Source of the DNA: Selaginella moellendorffii
Lineage: Eukaryota; Streptophyta; Lycopodiopsida; Selaginellales; Selaginellaceae
DNA: 64,000 nucleotides
Direction of reading: 5' to 3'
Assembly (NCBI RefSeq): GCF_000143415.4
Contig: NW_003314278.1
Location: forward strand, 912,499 to 976,498
Part shown: positions 46,316-58,705 of the stretch, one piece after another
Layout: the number at the start of each line of letters is the position of its first letter
Position numbering within the stretch: position 1 is the stretch's first letter
Notes under the pieces: model-generated
The model's database searches: none
What the model was told of the DNA's origin: nothing
What the model saw: only the letters and a program-made list of their open reading frames with translations
Made by a program: the position numbers and the translations under genes

Positions 46316-49300
46316 CCATGGAATCTTTCATCTTAGATGTAATTTTCCCTTGTGTGATTGCTGCTTCTCTGGATTCTCTTATCTTCCTAAGTAGCTTTAG
46401 TGCCATTTAGCTCTTCCTCAATCCTCACTCACTACTTGGTTCTTTCATATTCTTTATGGTCACTCAGGCTCCCTACTTGTGAATCTAGCTTCTCTCAGAT
46501 TCCTCAAGCTGTTCAATTTTGTTGGACACATAGATTCCATCTCATCTTGCATTTTGGGAATCTCCACATTTAGGAAACTATCTCCCTACAACCAATTCAT
46601 CATCTGGCCTCCTAATGACTCAAGATCACCATGTCTACCACTTTCTTGGCTTCCCTTAAGCCCCAATATTCTACTTCTAAAGTACATATTTTCTTTCTCT
46701 AGCTCTAGGAACTTCATGATCCTTTTGTTACTCCTAAGCTCCACAATCATTGGATCCTTCAATCCATGTAACTCCAGAGCATCTAGCCCTCCACAATACC
46801 AAGGAAGAAATCCTAAAGACCTCTTTAAGCTCATTGCTCTTGTTCCTCTTTTTTAGAGACCTCTTGCTCTTACCTTTTGTTATACTATAGGGAATGGTCC
46901 CTTACATCTTTTCCTACACCTTTGCCCATGCCATGATGGAATCCACCTCACCTACTGTGATTCCTTACTTCTTCACCACTGTGTTTCTCTACCCTCATTT
47001 TCACGAAGGCATTGCATACTTGTAGGCCTCCATCTAGTTTCTTTGTTCTCTCCATCTCCATCTCTTTTTAAAGGAAAAACCTGGTAAAAAGGTTAAAAAA
47101 ATTAGTGATAGACAACATAATAGCATACTATGCTGCCCTACCACCATGCAACATGCAATGGCAATTGCATCCTATATCTCCACCTGTTCCTCCCTCTATA
47201 TCTGTTGCAATCATACACCCTTGTTAATGCCATCTGTTTTCTGTCGTAAGAAATTTCCATCCCTTTTGATCCCTAAAGCTCAACTCCACTATCTGTGTGA
47301 ATATATGACCCCTAGAGAGTGTTCTCTATTTTCTCCCTCAGTGGTGTTCTTAGCCTCTTCACAAAATACTCATGCATTCACTATAGATGATCCTAACTGA
47401 ATTGAAAGATTATACATAACCTTCTTATTGCTTCAGCTTCTTTCTGCACCCTAACAGATAATTTGTGTAGATGTCTCCTCCTCTAAAAAAAAGCATTAAA
47501 TGTTCTCATTCTACTCCTTTGAAATGGCATCTTGCATGCTCTTCTTTCACAACCTCCTCTTGCAAGTGCAGCTCACACTTCCTTTTCCTCTATAGGGATT
47601 TCTAGTTCTAGAAAACAAACTACAAAGCATTGTACGTACATTGCCTTGGTCACTAATGCTTGAATTCCTCTCTCCAAAGGATCTTCACCTCTCAACCACC
47701 CTTATGGCTGCTTGAGGCCTGTTCTCAGTTCTGGGACTTGGAATGATCCCAGCCAATTCTTCCTAAAGCTAATGCTGACTTTGCCATAAGGCACTCCAAA
47801 TGCCTCACTTTGGTACATTACAAGATCACGTACTGTGACACCATTGTTGTGCAGTATACTAACAAATTCATAATCTGAAATTCTCCAGTCCAATACTACT
47901 TGAATGATTGTGGCTGTGTTGAAAATCTGCATTCTTAGCAGGATCCAGAATCAAATGCCCCTTTGCGTTTGGCTGAAGATAGATTGAATTGACATTCAAT
48001 CCAGGGGAGAGGCAAGGATTGTAAACAGCCAGTTCTGATGATGGGGTAGATGGCAAGAACCTAGACCTTACTTAAAATTATGGAACACAAGATTGTATCA
48101 TGCACTTCGCAAACAAGTCCTCTTGAGAGCTTGCAACAAATAACTCCTCGTGTTTAGCCTTTTTGAGCTGAGAGTGAATTCTCTGGCTCCTATCCAGCAA
48201 AATGATCTTCTCTTTCACACAGGTGTGGACTCAAACGGTTTTGATGTAGTTGTGGACACAGATGGCTTGACAGTAGAGGAGATCCGATTAAGATTTCAAC
48301 TATGGACTCTGGCACTATGGACACAGTTGGCTCAAAGGTAGAGGCGACATTGTGCAAATCAGATGGTTGGCATATGGTCACGTGGGATCTCCTGACTCGA
48401 AGGCAATATGGCTTGAATCATACCTTCACAATACATTTTCTGGAAATACTCAGGAACAAGAGCCTCCAAGATCACATCACTTCAAAATATATATTCTCGA
48501 GCATATACAGTCTGAAAAACCAAAACTTACTGGATCTCTTGGGGCAGGTTTTTGATCCCAAATTTTCTGGAAGTAAATATGGAAGCAAGCGTTCATGTTA
48601 TGATCACACAACTCTTGTTCTGCTGTTTACTTCCAAGTCTCACAGTTTCTAGATGCGGGAACATTTTGGCAGAAGCCAAGGCCACACTTTGTAAACAGCA
48701 AAACTTTATAGACTGCAAGTTCTGGGGACTAGAAGATGCCATGGTTCTCTAATTGAACCCTGATCATACATATGGAAAGTTGTGAGAAAGGTTGTATGGG
48801 ATGTGTGAGACCATCTTGGACGCTCGCAAGGTGTTTGAACTGGTGAAGAACTACAGCTTATTTTCTTAGACAGCTTAAAAAGAGCTTATCATTAAAGTCT
48901 AAAATTTTCTGTGGGGAATTAATAGACTGTGGTTCTTCCTCCACACCAAAATAATTGATCCCAAGCCTTCTTAATCGACTGGCCTGCAAGCAGTAGTATG
49001 AGGATTATCAAGAGTGTTACACAATGGCTCCTCCAGTCCTTTGTCCTCCATTGGTTGGTTTAGTGTGTAAGAGGAAAAGTTGGGCAAGTGCATTGCAATT
49101 GTACACTGCAGCAACTCTTAGAAAACCAAAAACAAACAAAAATTAAAGTTTGATCAATTGTTTGATATGTGGTTTATGTACTAGTTTAGATATTGGAAGT
49201 TGTTAGTTATCCTTCGTGGAAGAGCTCTACTATTAAACACTCTTTCAAAATGCCACACTACTATTATTCCTACAGTCTCTTAGCCATTCAAAAGAAGACT

Positions 49301-50000
49301 TTGCCACCTTGGTTGCCTTGGTTCGAGAATTGGAGTTGTGACAAAAAAGAAAAAGAAAAAAAACTTGCAAGAGTTAGTGAATTCTGAGAGAGGGAGATCT
49401 TACCAAGCTGCTAAAAGACTCACTAGTATGAACTTTGGCTGATCAGAGGAGTTAGAAATAAGGGAGTTTTAAAAAAAGAAATGGAAAATTTACCAGGCTG
49501 CTGGATGCTCCCACACTCGCTATTAAAAAGAGCTGGCATGGCACTAAGCTAGAGGAGAGAGGTCACTGCTGCCCTAGAGAGGAGAGATGCCACCATAGAG
49601 ACCCTAGAGTAGAGTTGAAGAAAATGCGGAAGACAAAGGGCTCGGAATATCTTCTACCTTGAAACTGTATCCACATAAAAGAATTTTCAAACATGCACAC
49701 TCCAGCTACCTGCTGTTTTCTTGTTGGTTTATCAAGTATTGTTTATAAACCTGGCTAGAGCACATGTGACCAAAAGCATTGGAGGTGATTGCATACCTTC
49801 TATGCAGCTTAGATTGCTACTTGTGTTTTGATAGATCACAAAAATTCTGTGATGGCTTGCCTTCCACTCCTGTTAACATTTAAAACTCAATTGGTATGTC
49901 AGATGGTAGTATTAAGTGTTAAGTCGTCAAACAAAAGTGTTACTTGTGACGAGTTTATGCTGTAATATTTTGTTTTCTTAAAGTGAAGAAAGTGTGGAAA
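46316..50000. other. Intergenic region, no recognised gene
   Basis: Longest frames are 125 codons (46479-46856, +), 116 codons (48302-48652, +) and, on the minus strand, 46586-46834 and 47702-48056. The last two overlapping frames (GVTVRDLVMYQSEAFGVPYG and NSIYLQPNAKGHLILDPAKN) look protein-like and could be two exons of one relic, but I cannot assign a family. Confidence 0.3.
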
Positions 50001-50534
50001 TTAGAGAGACCAAATGAATTTGTTTTTGGACAATAGAACCTTGAAACCCCCGAGAGGATACGGAGTTATTGTTCACCAGCTAAAAGTGTTGAGTAAGGCT
50101 TTTTCTGCATGTACTTGCATTCTTGCCCCTACCTACAAAATAGTGACAAAAAAACAAAGACAATAACTGAAACAAACAAGAGAGTGAACCCTAAGCCAAC
50201 CTCCCAACCCTTAAGGCATTACGGCCTTAAATCCCACAGGCCATAGAATATTCTTAGAGTATTCCTATAGTTTATGTCATTCTCCCCTCCCTTATGACCC
50301 AGCCACATATGACAGCCTCAAGAAGCTAAATGAACCTCACATGAAGGGATTCCAATGCAATACAGCCATGGAAAAAATATGTGTAAACAACAACACCAAC
50401 ATCGTGACAAACAGCCACGAAAGAAAGAAAGCAATATGGCTTTCTCGCATGACAATACAGTCATGGAAACAAGAGAATGAGAATAGAACAAACAGCTGAA
50501 ATTATATAGCAATATGGCTATAGAAATCAATTCT
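50001..50534 (-). other. Possible LTR remnant of the adjacent gypsy relic
   Basis: On the minus strand the coding remains end at about 50540, followed by a purine-rich GAGGAAGGGGAGAA and then TTGATTTCTATAGCC. That arrangement fits a polypurine tract and the start of a 3' LTR running towards 50000. The far end and a matching 5' LTR were not found, so this is only suggestive. Confidence 0.35.
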
Positions 50535-52555
50535 CCCCTTCCTCAGGAATGTCATCCAAGTCATAACCAAAACTCGGAAACACTTTCTTCATGACATCCT
50601 CAATTTCCCATATAGTTTCGTCCATGGAATAACTATTCCACTGAACTAACAATGCCCTAGTTGTCTTTCGGCATGTTTTCACCAATCTTTGAGCAAGAAT
50701 ATTGGTTGGACCAACCTTCTCTGCATCAATCTCTGGGACCTGGATGATGGATTAATCCAGACATCACCAAAGTGCAAACACGCTTTAAGCTTGCTCATAT
50801 GGAATGTTGGATGAATCTTCGAACTAGTTGGCAAGTCAAAGTGTATGCAAGATCCCTCACACACTGTAAAATTGTCTAAGGCCCACAATATTGTGGAGAC
50901 AACTTAGCACTACCACCTCCTTTTAGAGACCATTGTGCATTCGACAACTTAAGGAAAAATTTGTCACCAACTTTGTACTCTTGATAATGACAATGTTCAT
51001 CAGCCAATCTTTTGTCTCGCTCTTGAGCTTGCCTCATGTTCAACTTTGCCAACTCAAGTTTGTCTTGCATATCCTCCAAAAAATCACAAGCACGAAGTAC
51101 CTGAACCAAAGCCAAATTCAAACTCACAGGAGACTTAGGCTCATAACATACATCACCATAAAGGGAGACATGCCAATAGCCAATTGATGAGCAAACTGAA
51201 GCAAAGGCAAGTATTTCTCTCATACTTCCTGTCACGTCAAGTTTCCCACAAAAAACCTCAACATATCTTCTAATAGTTGATTCATGCGCTCTATCTACCC
51301 ATCTAATTGTGGATGTTCACCACTGCTCATACTCAACTTAGTCTCTAGCTTCTCAAAGACTATTTGCCAAAACTTGGACGTGTACTTGGGATCCCAATCA
51401 CTCACAATGTCACCCGATAAACCATAGAGATTGAATAACTGGTCTACAAACAATTGAGCAAGTTCAAAAGCTTTTATCATCGTCTTCATAGGGAAGAAGT
51501 GAGCCATCGAGATGCTATCCCATTGATAAAGTGATAAAGTCCATCGAGATGCTATCCCATTTATTATAGAGGCTAGTGAGCTTCTAATGATCAACTTTGA
51601 CTGCTTGGCAAGTCAAACAACCACGTATGTATTTCTCAACATCTAACTTCATCCCAGGCCAAAAGAAATGCCTCTTCACCAACATATACGTTCTCAATAC
51701 CCCCACATACCCAGCACTTGGCACATCATGACACTCAACCAAAATCTGTTTAATGAGTTTGTCAACACAAGGAACCACTACATGTCCCTTCTTCATTAGG
51801 ATTCCATCTCGTATCGCAAATGATGCAAACTTGTCACCCTTCAAATATGTAGAGGTGTCCCTCAACAAAACCTTTGCGTGAATATTAATGATAAAGGAGT
51901 CGAAGTTAGCAAACTCCTTAAGATCATCTAAGAGATCACTAGATAGCTTCATGGACAAGATAGAATTTACCATTCTGGATAATGTATCAACCATCTTATT
52001 GTCACTTCCATACTTCTACTGGTTCTTAATAGACATTTCCTATAGGAACTCTTGCCAATGAGCAAGACAGCCTTAAATGTCCTTTAGATTACTAAAATAC
52101 TGGAGAGATTGATGATCTGAATCCACATAGAAGTCCGATCCATACAGATAATGTCGCCATTCTTTCACAGCAGCAATCACAACATACAACTCTTTGTTGC
52201 GAGTAGGCTAATTTTGTTGTGTGGCATCAAATTTGTGGCTAATGAATGCAAGAGAATGCCTAACTTGAAGCAATACAGCCCCAAAAGCACTATCACTCAC
52301 ATCATTGCCTATAATTTCCACCATAGTCATCTTATCATTCATTGACCCCTTTAGAACAATCCTTACTTTGATGTCCAGCTCTGTGGTAACGAAAACAATT
52401 GCCCTCCGCTTTGTCCTTCTCTTGCTGGTCTAAACAAAGTTTCATAGCCTCACTGCCATTTTCATGTTTCGATGCAACGTGTATGTACATTTCTCCAAGT
52501 CCCTTAGGGACTGATACAAAAAACAAGAATCCCTTAGCGCTGTTCACTCAGCTAC
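50535..52555 (-). pseudogene. Ty3/gypsy polyprotein relic with internal deletion
   Basis: Minus strand, in order: gag zinc knuckle (52335-52547) reading CFRYHRAGHQSKDC, in which the second Cys of CCHC is lost; RNase H (about 52030-52320) with SDSAFGAVLLQ, KELYVVIAAVKEWRHYLYG and DHQSLQYF, with four stops; integrase zinc-binding region (51584-51994) with RHFFWPGMKLDVEKYIRGCL and CQAVK; integrase core remains (51295-51594); and a C-terminal chromodomain-like tail (about 50545-50700) with TRALLVQWNSYSMDETIWEI. The knuckle is joined almost directly to RNase H, so protease and reverse transcriptase are missing. The element is inactive. Confidence 0.85.
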
Positions 52556-52564
52556 GCTGTCCTG

Positions 52565-54293
52565 CAATTCACCACCTAATAGTGATCGCTGCCCTCCAAG
52601 CGTGGCTGCTGTGGTCGTTGCCTCCGCAGTGCATCCAGTGCCAGATCGCCACGTCGAGCCTCCTTTGTTACCATGTCCGAAGGTCTCCATTTCCACTTGA
52701 CCTCCCCCTTGTGTTCAGTTCCGTAGCACGGAGTCCATAGTCGTCGCCAAGCTGTGAGTGCCTCCCTGTTTTTCCCATGCTCCTGGAGCAGTGTATCCCT
52801 CAAGCGGATAGCAGCCAGTGTGAGCCTCCACCAATTCGCCATGATCGCTGAAATCCGAGTGCACTGCCCTTCGAAGTGGTTGCGGTTCCGAGCCTCCCAG
52901 AGTGCCTGTACCCCAGAAGCCCGCCATACCTCCCATCTCGCCCGTCCAAGGGCCTCCCACACTGTAGTCCCAACTTCGGCGCCTACCGCATCCCACCTAA
53001 CTCGGGTGCCCCATCCTGAGCATCCCCAACACCCGATCTTCCGCCAAGCTGCTCCTGTGCATGGTCCCCTTGCCTCTGGAAACCATTGGGTGACATCCCC
53101 TTCTCGAATTTCGAAATCCTACTTGTCCCCTAGTTCCCTCGTCGCTTTTGCTACCTGCCGCCACGTCTCCTTGGCCACGTCACAATCCCAGAGGAGGTGT
53201 GTGACCGTCTCCAGTTCCCCGCATTCCGGACACCTACGAGCATTCTCTGCTTGAAATCGCTGGCCTACTGGCAGCCCATTTGTCGCCACGAGCCAAGAGG
53301 TTACCTTTGATTTTTCCTGGATCGGTAGTTTCCAGAATGCCACGGTATTGTCAATCACCTGGTCCACCTCCACTCCTAGCGCGATCCACTTTTGCCACAG
53401 TCGTGGGATTTCTTCTCTCTCAAATTCCCTGTTCACCATCAAACCATTCCGCGCATCCTTGACCTCGTAAGTGAAGAAGCTGTTCGCCCCGCGTCTCCAC
53501 GCTGTTGGGTCCCAGTCCAGGTCTTCTATTAACTCTTTCCTCCACCATACTAGCCGTCCCTCTCCTTCTAGCCAGCATGGTGACTCTACCACTTCTGTCC
53601 GAGTTGCTGTCTGTCTTAGAACCCGGATTCGTCCTTTCACTTCATCGTCCGTGACCTGCGGCATCTGTTGGGGATTCCCCGCCTCAAGGAGTGTGTTGCC
53701 TCTCACTACACGAAAAGGCCTACTGAGGTTTTGGTCTGGATCTATCACAAACCACACCTCAATCTCCCCCTCGTTCCACGCTGGGGTTGGCATCGTGAAT
53801 GCTCGAGTCCATTTCCCAAGTGGTACCTGCTTGCCATCCGGCGTCTCCTCCCTTTGAATTGCCACAAAGTCCCCAGCGTGTAGCCTTCTTGCTGGCCATT
53901 TATCCACTATCCGTGCCTCTGTCACTGCCTGCAGTAGCTTCAGTAGATCCCACTGCACGTCCCGCCACTTCCCTGGCCCGAAAACTTGGAAGCGCCGGGC
54001 CGATTTCTGTGGATCCAGATCTACCACTCCAACTAGTTGCTTGACTGTCCTGAAACCTCCTTGGTGTACCCGCCTCCATATGGTGTAGTGGTTCTCTCGG
54101 CCTAGTGTCCTGTCTCCTGCCTTGAACAACTCATTGAAAAACAGTGGCTGATTCAGCTAGTCCTCTGCCCTGTTCGGGATGACCTGCGTCACTGGAAATG
54201 ACTTCCAGAGCCAATGGAGACCCTGGACCAATTGGCCTCCCCCTACCACCTGTGTTTGTCCCTCCGCGAACATCCAGCGGGGGTCCTCATCCC
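52565..54293 (-). pseudogene. LINE (non-LTR) ORF2 relic, 3' part
   Basis: The minus strand encodes the region after the reverse transcriptase of a plant L1-type element. A 336-codon frame (53119-54129) ends with the zinc-binding zf-RVT type domain: FWKLPIQEKSKVTSWL, GLPVG, CPECG..ETVTHLLWDC. It is followed by LWEARNRNHFEGQ and WWRLTLAAIRLRD (52576-52962) after a frameshift. A TAG at 54157-54159 breaks the frame. The 5' continuation lies at 61975-62580, separated by an LTR element. With one ATCCC copy removed, the reading frame joins exactly (FARVW + DEDPRW). It abuts the gypsy relic with no poly(A) tail. Confidence 0.87.
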
Positions 54294-56103
54294 TGTGAGA
54301 CACAAAATCCCTAGGCCCTAAAGTGGAGCCGGAAGGGCGCCACATGGTAGTGGCCGAAGCGAGAGCCAAACGAGCGTAACACGTTTGGACCAAAAGCTCC
54401 GACTTGAAAAGTCAAGAGCGGGAGTGGAACTCCCAACAAAGTGCTCGAGGAACGAGCACGAAGCGAGCAAAAGGCGAGGCTCCAAAAAGGGACCCAAAAG
54501 GACCAACACATGACACGTGGGAGTGTCCGAGATGGACTCGAGTTGGAGTCCGAAGTGGAGTCCGAGATGGACCCGAGTTGGAGTCCAAAGTGGAGTCCGA
54601 GATGGACCCGAGTTGGAGTCCGAAGTGGAGTCCAAGATGGACCCGAGATGGAGTCCGAGATGGAGTCCGAAGTGGAGTCCGAGGTGGACCCGAGATGGAC
54701 CCGAGTTGGAGTCCGAAATGGAGTCCGAGATGGACCCGAGATGGAGTCCGAGATGGAGTCCAAGATGGAGTCCAAGGTGGACCCGAGATGGACCCGAAAT
54801 GGAGTCCGAGATGGAGTCCGAGATGGACCCGAGATGGAGTCCGAGATGGAGTCCGAGATGGACCCGAGATGGACCCGAGATGCAGTCCGAGATGGAGTCC
54901 GAGATGGAGTCCGAGGTGGAGTCCGAGATGGAGTCCGAACTCGAGACCGAGACCGGGACCGAGACCAAGACCGAGACCGAGACCGAGATCGGGACCGAGA
55001 CCGAGACCGAGGCCGAGGCCGAGACCGAGCCCGAGCCCGAGTCCGAGTCCGAATCCGAGTCCGAGTCCGAGTCCGAGTCCGAGTCCGAGTCCGAGTCCGA
55101 AGCCTGAGAGGGTGAAAGCCCAAAGCGTTCGTCTCCCAAACCCTGGGGGGTTTGGTGAGCTCCAAAAGTATAGTAGGGGGAGGACTGCAGTGGAGCCAGT
55201 TTGGCCAGGAAAGGCCAGTTTGGCCCAGGAAGGCCGGACCCAGTGTTGGGTGATGAGCTGCCCACTGGGAAGTCCAAGACTAGAGTGAACACAGACCGAC
55301 AAGCGGGGTAGCTTGGTGAAGTGTTCAAGAGCCGGCTCTAGTTCCCCCGGGAGATCGACTGGCCGATGCTCCCAGTCCAAGTGTGGGTGGCACTACCTAC
55401 TTGGATACCAGGCGTGGCTCAACGGAACCTCGCTCTAAGCCCATGGCTAGAGCACCTAAGGGCAGAAGGCGAGGAGAGTACCCAGGTGGCTTGCGTAAGG
55501 CCACGGTGTTCCGAAATGTTGCCCCAAAGGCCCAGACTGTGGAAAGGAAGAGGAGCAATCCTCTAGGGTAGTGACCAAGGACACAGTCGTGTGGTGAGGA
55601 AGTCCCAGAGGACCATGGGACTTAGTGGTCAGGCCTGTGGGTCTCGATCAAGTGGCAGTGTTGGCAAACACGGCCAGGGGCAGAAAGGGACTTAGTGGGG
55701 ACTGGCAGAGGGATATTGGGGAAGGCTATTCCCCTTGTCAGTGGGCATCCTAAGGGTGCTAAGGAGTGGATCTCAGATGACCACTCACGGATGGTTTGCC
55801 TAGTCTTGGAGAGCCAAGACTGTGATGCAAGTGGTAATGGACTACCAGTGTGGCAAAGGTGATTGAGCATGGCCTTAGCGTAAGGGGCTGGCATGTCAGT
55901 GGTACCTTTGAGTGTCGGTCATGGGATCAGACACGTGGAGCACTTGGACCAAGTGCAAATGTTGAGTGGCATGGATGCCATTCTTGGGGCTACCAAGTCC
56001 CAAGTCCTGGATTGGACTTATGGAGGTTGTGAATGAGACTCCTCCAAGTGGTTGGAGGTGTGGTTAAGTGACTAAAGTAGAATGGAAAATTTAGTCGCTT
56101 ACA
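54294..56103 (+). repeat. Left LTR of the LARD-like element
   Basis: 1810 bp, TG..CA ends. In order it holds a conserved 5' region, a minisatellite at about 54528-55108, the block GGTGAAAGCCCAAAGCGTTC, CCAAAAGTATAGTAGGGG, and a 3' half ending TTTAGTCGCTTACA. Long frames in the array are repeat artefacts. Confidence 0.95.
54528..55108. repeat. LTR minisatellite (GAGTCC/GAGATG type)
   Basis: Built from GAGTCC, GAGATG, GACCC and GACCGA modules, ending in a pure (GAGTCC)n tail at about 55038-55100. It is stop-free in most frames on both strands. Confidence 0.95.
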
Positions 56104-58589
56104 ATTTAGTATCGGAGCTATTCCTTAGTCTGACTTTTATTGGTGCTAAAGTATATCACCACTGGTGTTGGCAACGGAAGGTCCGAGAAGTGGGCCTATC
56201 CTTGAGGAGTAGCAGGTCGGGAAGACATGGCTCTCCATTATAGTTCATGTGTGAACTGGTAGACAAGGTGATGGATAGAAAAGGGGCCAATAATGGAACG
56301 ACTTTGGGATCTTGGGAACAGTGCAAGGTTTTCCTCATTGAGTTGAGGAGGTAATCCAGATGAGCGTTTGACTCAGCAAACGGGCTAATGTAGTTGGGGT
56401 AAACAACTACAGTTGGGATCACGGGGAAGATAGAGACTCCAAAAACAATAAAGGAGTCACAAGTTTATCCTTACATGGTTGAGGCTGGTGCTCATGAAGG
56501 TGAGACCGGAATGGATGACCGTGAGAGGTCAAGTAGGGATGAGGACACGAGTCCTCGAAATGGTAGCCGGGGCTACCTCTAATAAATGCTGGAACAACCC
56601 AAGGAGTTGGGGGTGTATTAAGTGGATGAGTTGGTATTCTCATCACATGGACAAGTAGTCCTAAGGGGCAAAGGTTGGCCCAGAGAACAAAATCAAGTGT
56701 CGGAGTAACACTTGTGAAAATAGTCCTTTTGAGTAGGACAGGAATGCAAAAAGTGTATTCCAGTGAGCTAGTGCCTCACAAGTAGGACCTTATGGGTCTG
56801 TGGATTAACCAAGTCCAAAACTGCTGGATGACTCAAGTGGAGTCAAGGGATGGTCCTAAAAGGACTGATGGAAGCATTTGGACTGAGGTGTGTTGTACCC
56901 CACAAAGGATGGGGGGGGATCATAGGATCCAAGGATGAGAACAGAGGGTATCTCATCGATAGCAAAATGTGCCATGCTAAAGTTATGGGAAAGGTGTTCC
57001 CAGAAGAAAACAACTTTGACATAAAGTTGTGTGTGACCTCTATGGTGCAGTGCCAACGGATGGTTGGCATGAGAAAGAGCGGTGTTGGTCTTGGCAAAAG
57101 ACATAAACACGAAGGGGAAGTGTTATAGAGGTAGGCTTGTGGAACCGATGGTGTGGAGACACCAAATGTGCCAAGGTGTGATACCTTGAGGCTATGTTGG
57201 TGGGTTCATGAGAACCCCTTGCCAAAGGAATCCCAATGGAAATGGGAATGGCATAGCCTAAGCTGCAGAGCATGCAGTTGGAGTGTGGTGACCCAGATAA
57301 TGATGAAGGTGTGAAAGCACCAAGCAATGAGTTGTAGGACTTGACAACTATGAGGCAACTAAGCAAGAGGTGCAAAATAACTGGTTGAACGGGTAGAAGG
57401 TAACTACCCAAGACTTCTTAATAGCATAGGGAAGTCAGATACACCCTTACGGGGGATAAGTTGCTTGTGTTGCGATATAGTAAGTCAATGTCATAAAAGG
57501 AAATACTCATTGTCAAGAAAGCCATCATTGGGACACTCGAACACTCTAGAACACCAGAAGGTGGTGTTTGATGTCGCGAGGGCAATGGATAAAGCCCAAG
57601 GGACTAAGTCCCTAGCGAATGATGGATAGAAGGTGCTATCCAAATGTCCAAGGTTGCGGAGACAGGAGAGGACTATCTACCCGAGTTGGACAAAGCCAAA
57701 AATGGAATTTTGGCAAGGCTAGTGATGGGCATGTAAAGGCCCATAAGCAACAATGTAATCCCAGTGTTTAGGATTATAAGGTGAGCATACCCGGATTGAG
57801 GAACCACTCCCTAGGCTATTGGGTAGGTTCATCCCTAAGAATACTTGCTAAAGCATGATAGAAAGTGCAAAGCTATCCTCTTGGTCTTGAGGAGAATAAC
57901 CGAAGGAAAGGTGTGAAGCCAAAAAGCAAGAAGTAAGGGGATAGAACTGAACCATAGAAATCGAAGAGCATAACCAAGGTTGGTTATGCCAGCTGGGAGT
58001 GGAGAATCAAGTGGGGGCTCGAGGGTGTTGCCGCTAGCAACCGTGATGCCATGGAGAGTCTAAAATATGGAATTGTCCATGTTAAACTATGTGGCATTTG
58101 GAAGGCTTGCAAAAAGGGAGGCCTTAGCAAGCTGAGGGACAGAGTTCCTTCAAGGTTCCCAAAGACGATTCTAGGTAGCTTAGTACCTAGAAAGGCCAAG
58201 TGTAAATGGTTCATGGAACGCGCAAAATCAGAGTGGCGCAGCAGAAACGTGGTCTTGAAGCTTGCCATGAGGCAAGGCTATCAAGGTTAGGGAAGTAGTT
58301 CCCGAGTGTTCAAGGAGAGGGCTTTGAATGAAAGTTGATGGTTAAGGACTTCCACGCTTATACATGAACCATGTTACGGTGGCCGGATGACTTGCTAAGT
58401 GAGATTGGCAAGTTGGGGGGAACAAATACCCTAGTTGAAGGTGCTAACTTCAAAAAGGGTGGCCTATGGGGCCAAGCATGGAGGAGCCCATGCATGATCA
58501 CAGATATGTCAAGTGAGAGGACTTGGCAGTGTGGGGGAATTAGGTTCCTAAGCTGTGATCTGTAGCGCGCTTTAAAAATAAGTTGGTGC

Positions 58590-58705
58590 ACCGGCGTGGG
58601 GAGTCACACCAGGCATCTTGTGTGATGCCGTCCGTAGATGCATATACGGAGGTTGGGTTCGAGTCCCGACCCTCTAGTGCTTGGGTTCGAGTCCCAAATC
58701 ACTAG
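58590..58705 (+). other. tRNA-like segment with two T-arm/B-box copies
   Basis: GGTTCGAGTCC, a perfect pol III B-box and T-loop sequence, occurs at 58656-58666 and again at 58684-58694. The first lies in a stem GGTTGGG/CCCGACC and follows a hairpin CCGTA/TACGG that could be an anticodon arm. The second sits inside CTAGTG..CACTAG. A complete cloverleaf cannot be closed because no matching acceptor stem is seen, so this is a tRNA-derived or SINE-like fragment at most. Confidence 0.5.

Noticed and set aside
54311-55380. ORFs up to 336 codons in the left LTR
   Set aside because: Same minisatellite artefact. None corresponds to gag, pol or a known protein, and the equivalent frames in the right LTR differ by whole modules.
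58590-58705. Functional tRNA gene
   Set aside because: T-arm and an anticodon-like hairpin are present, but no acceptor stem pairs and the loop size is wrong.
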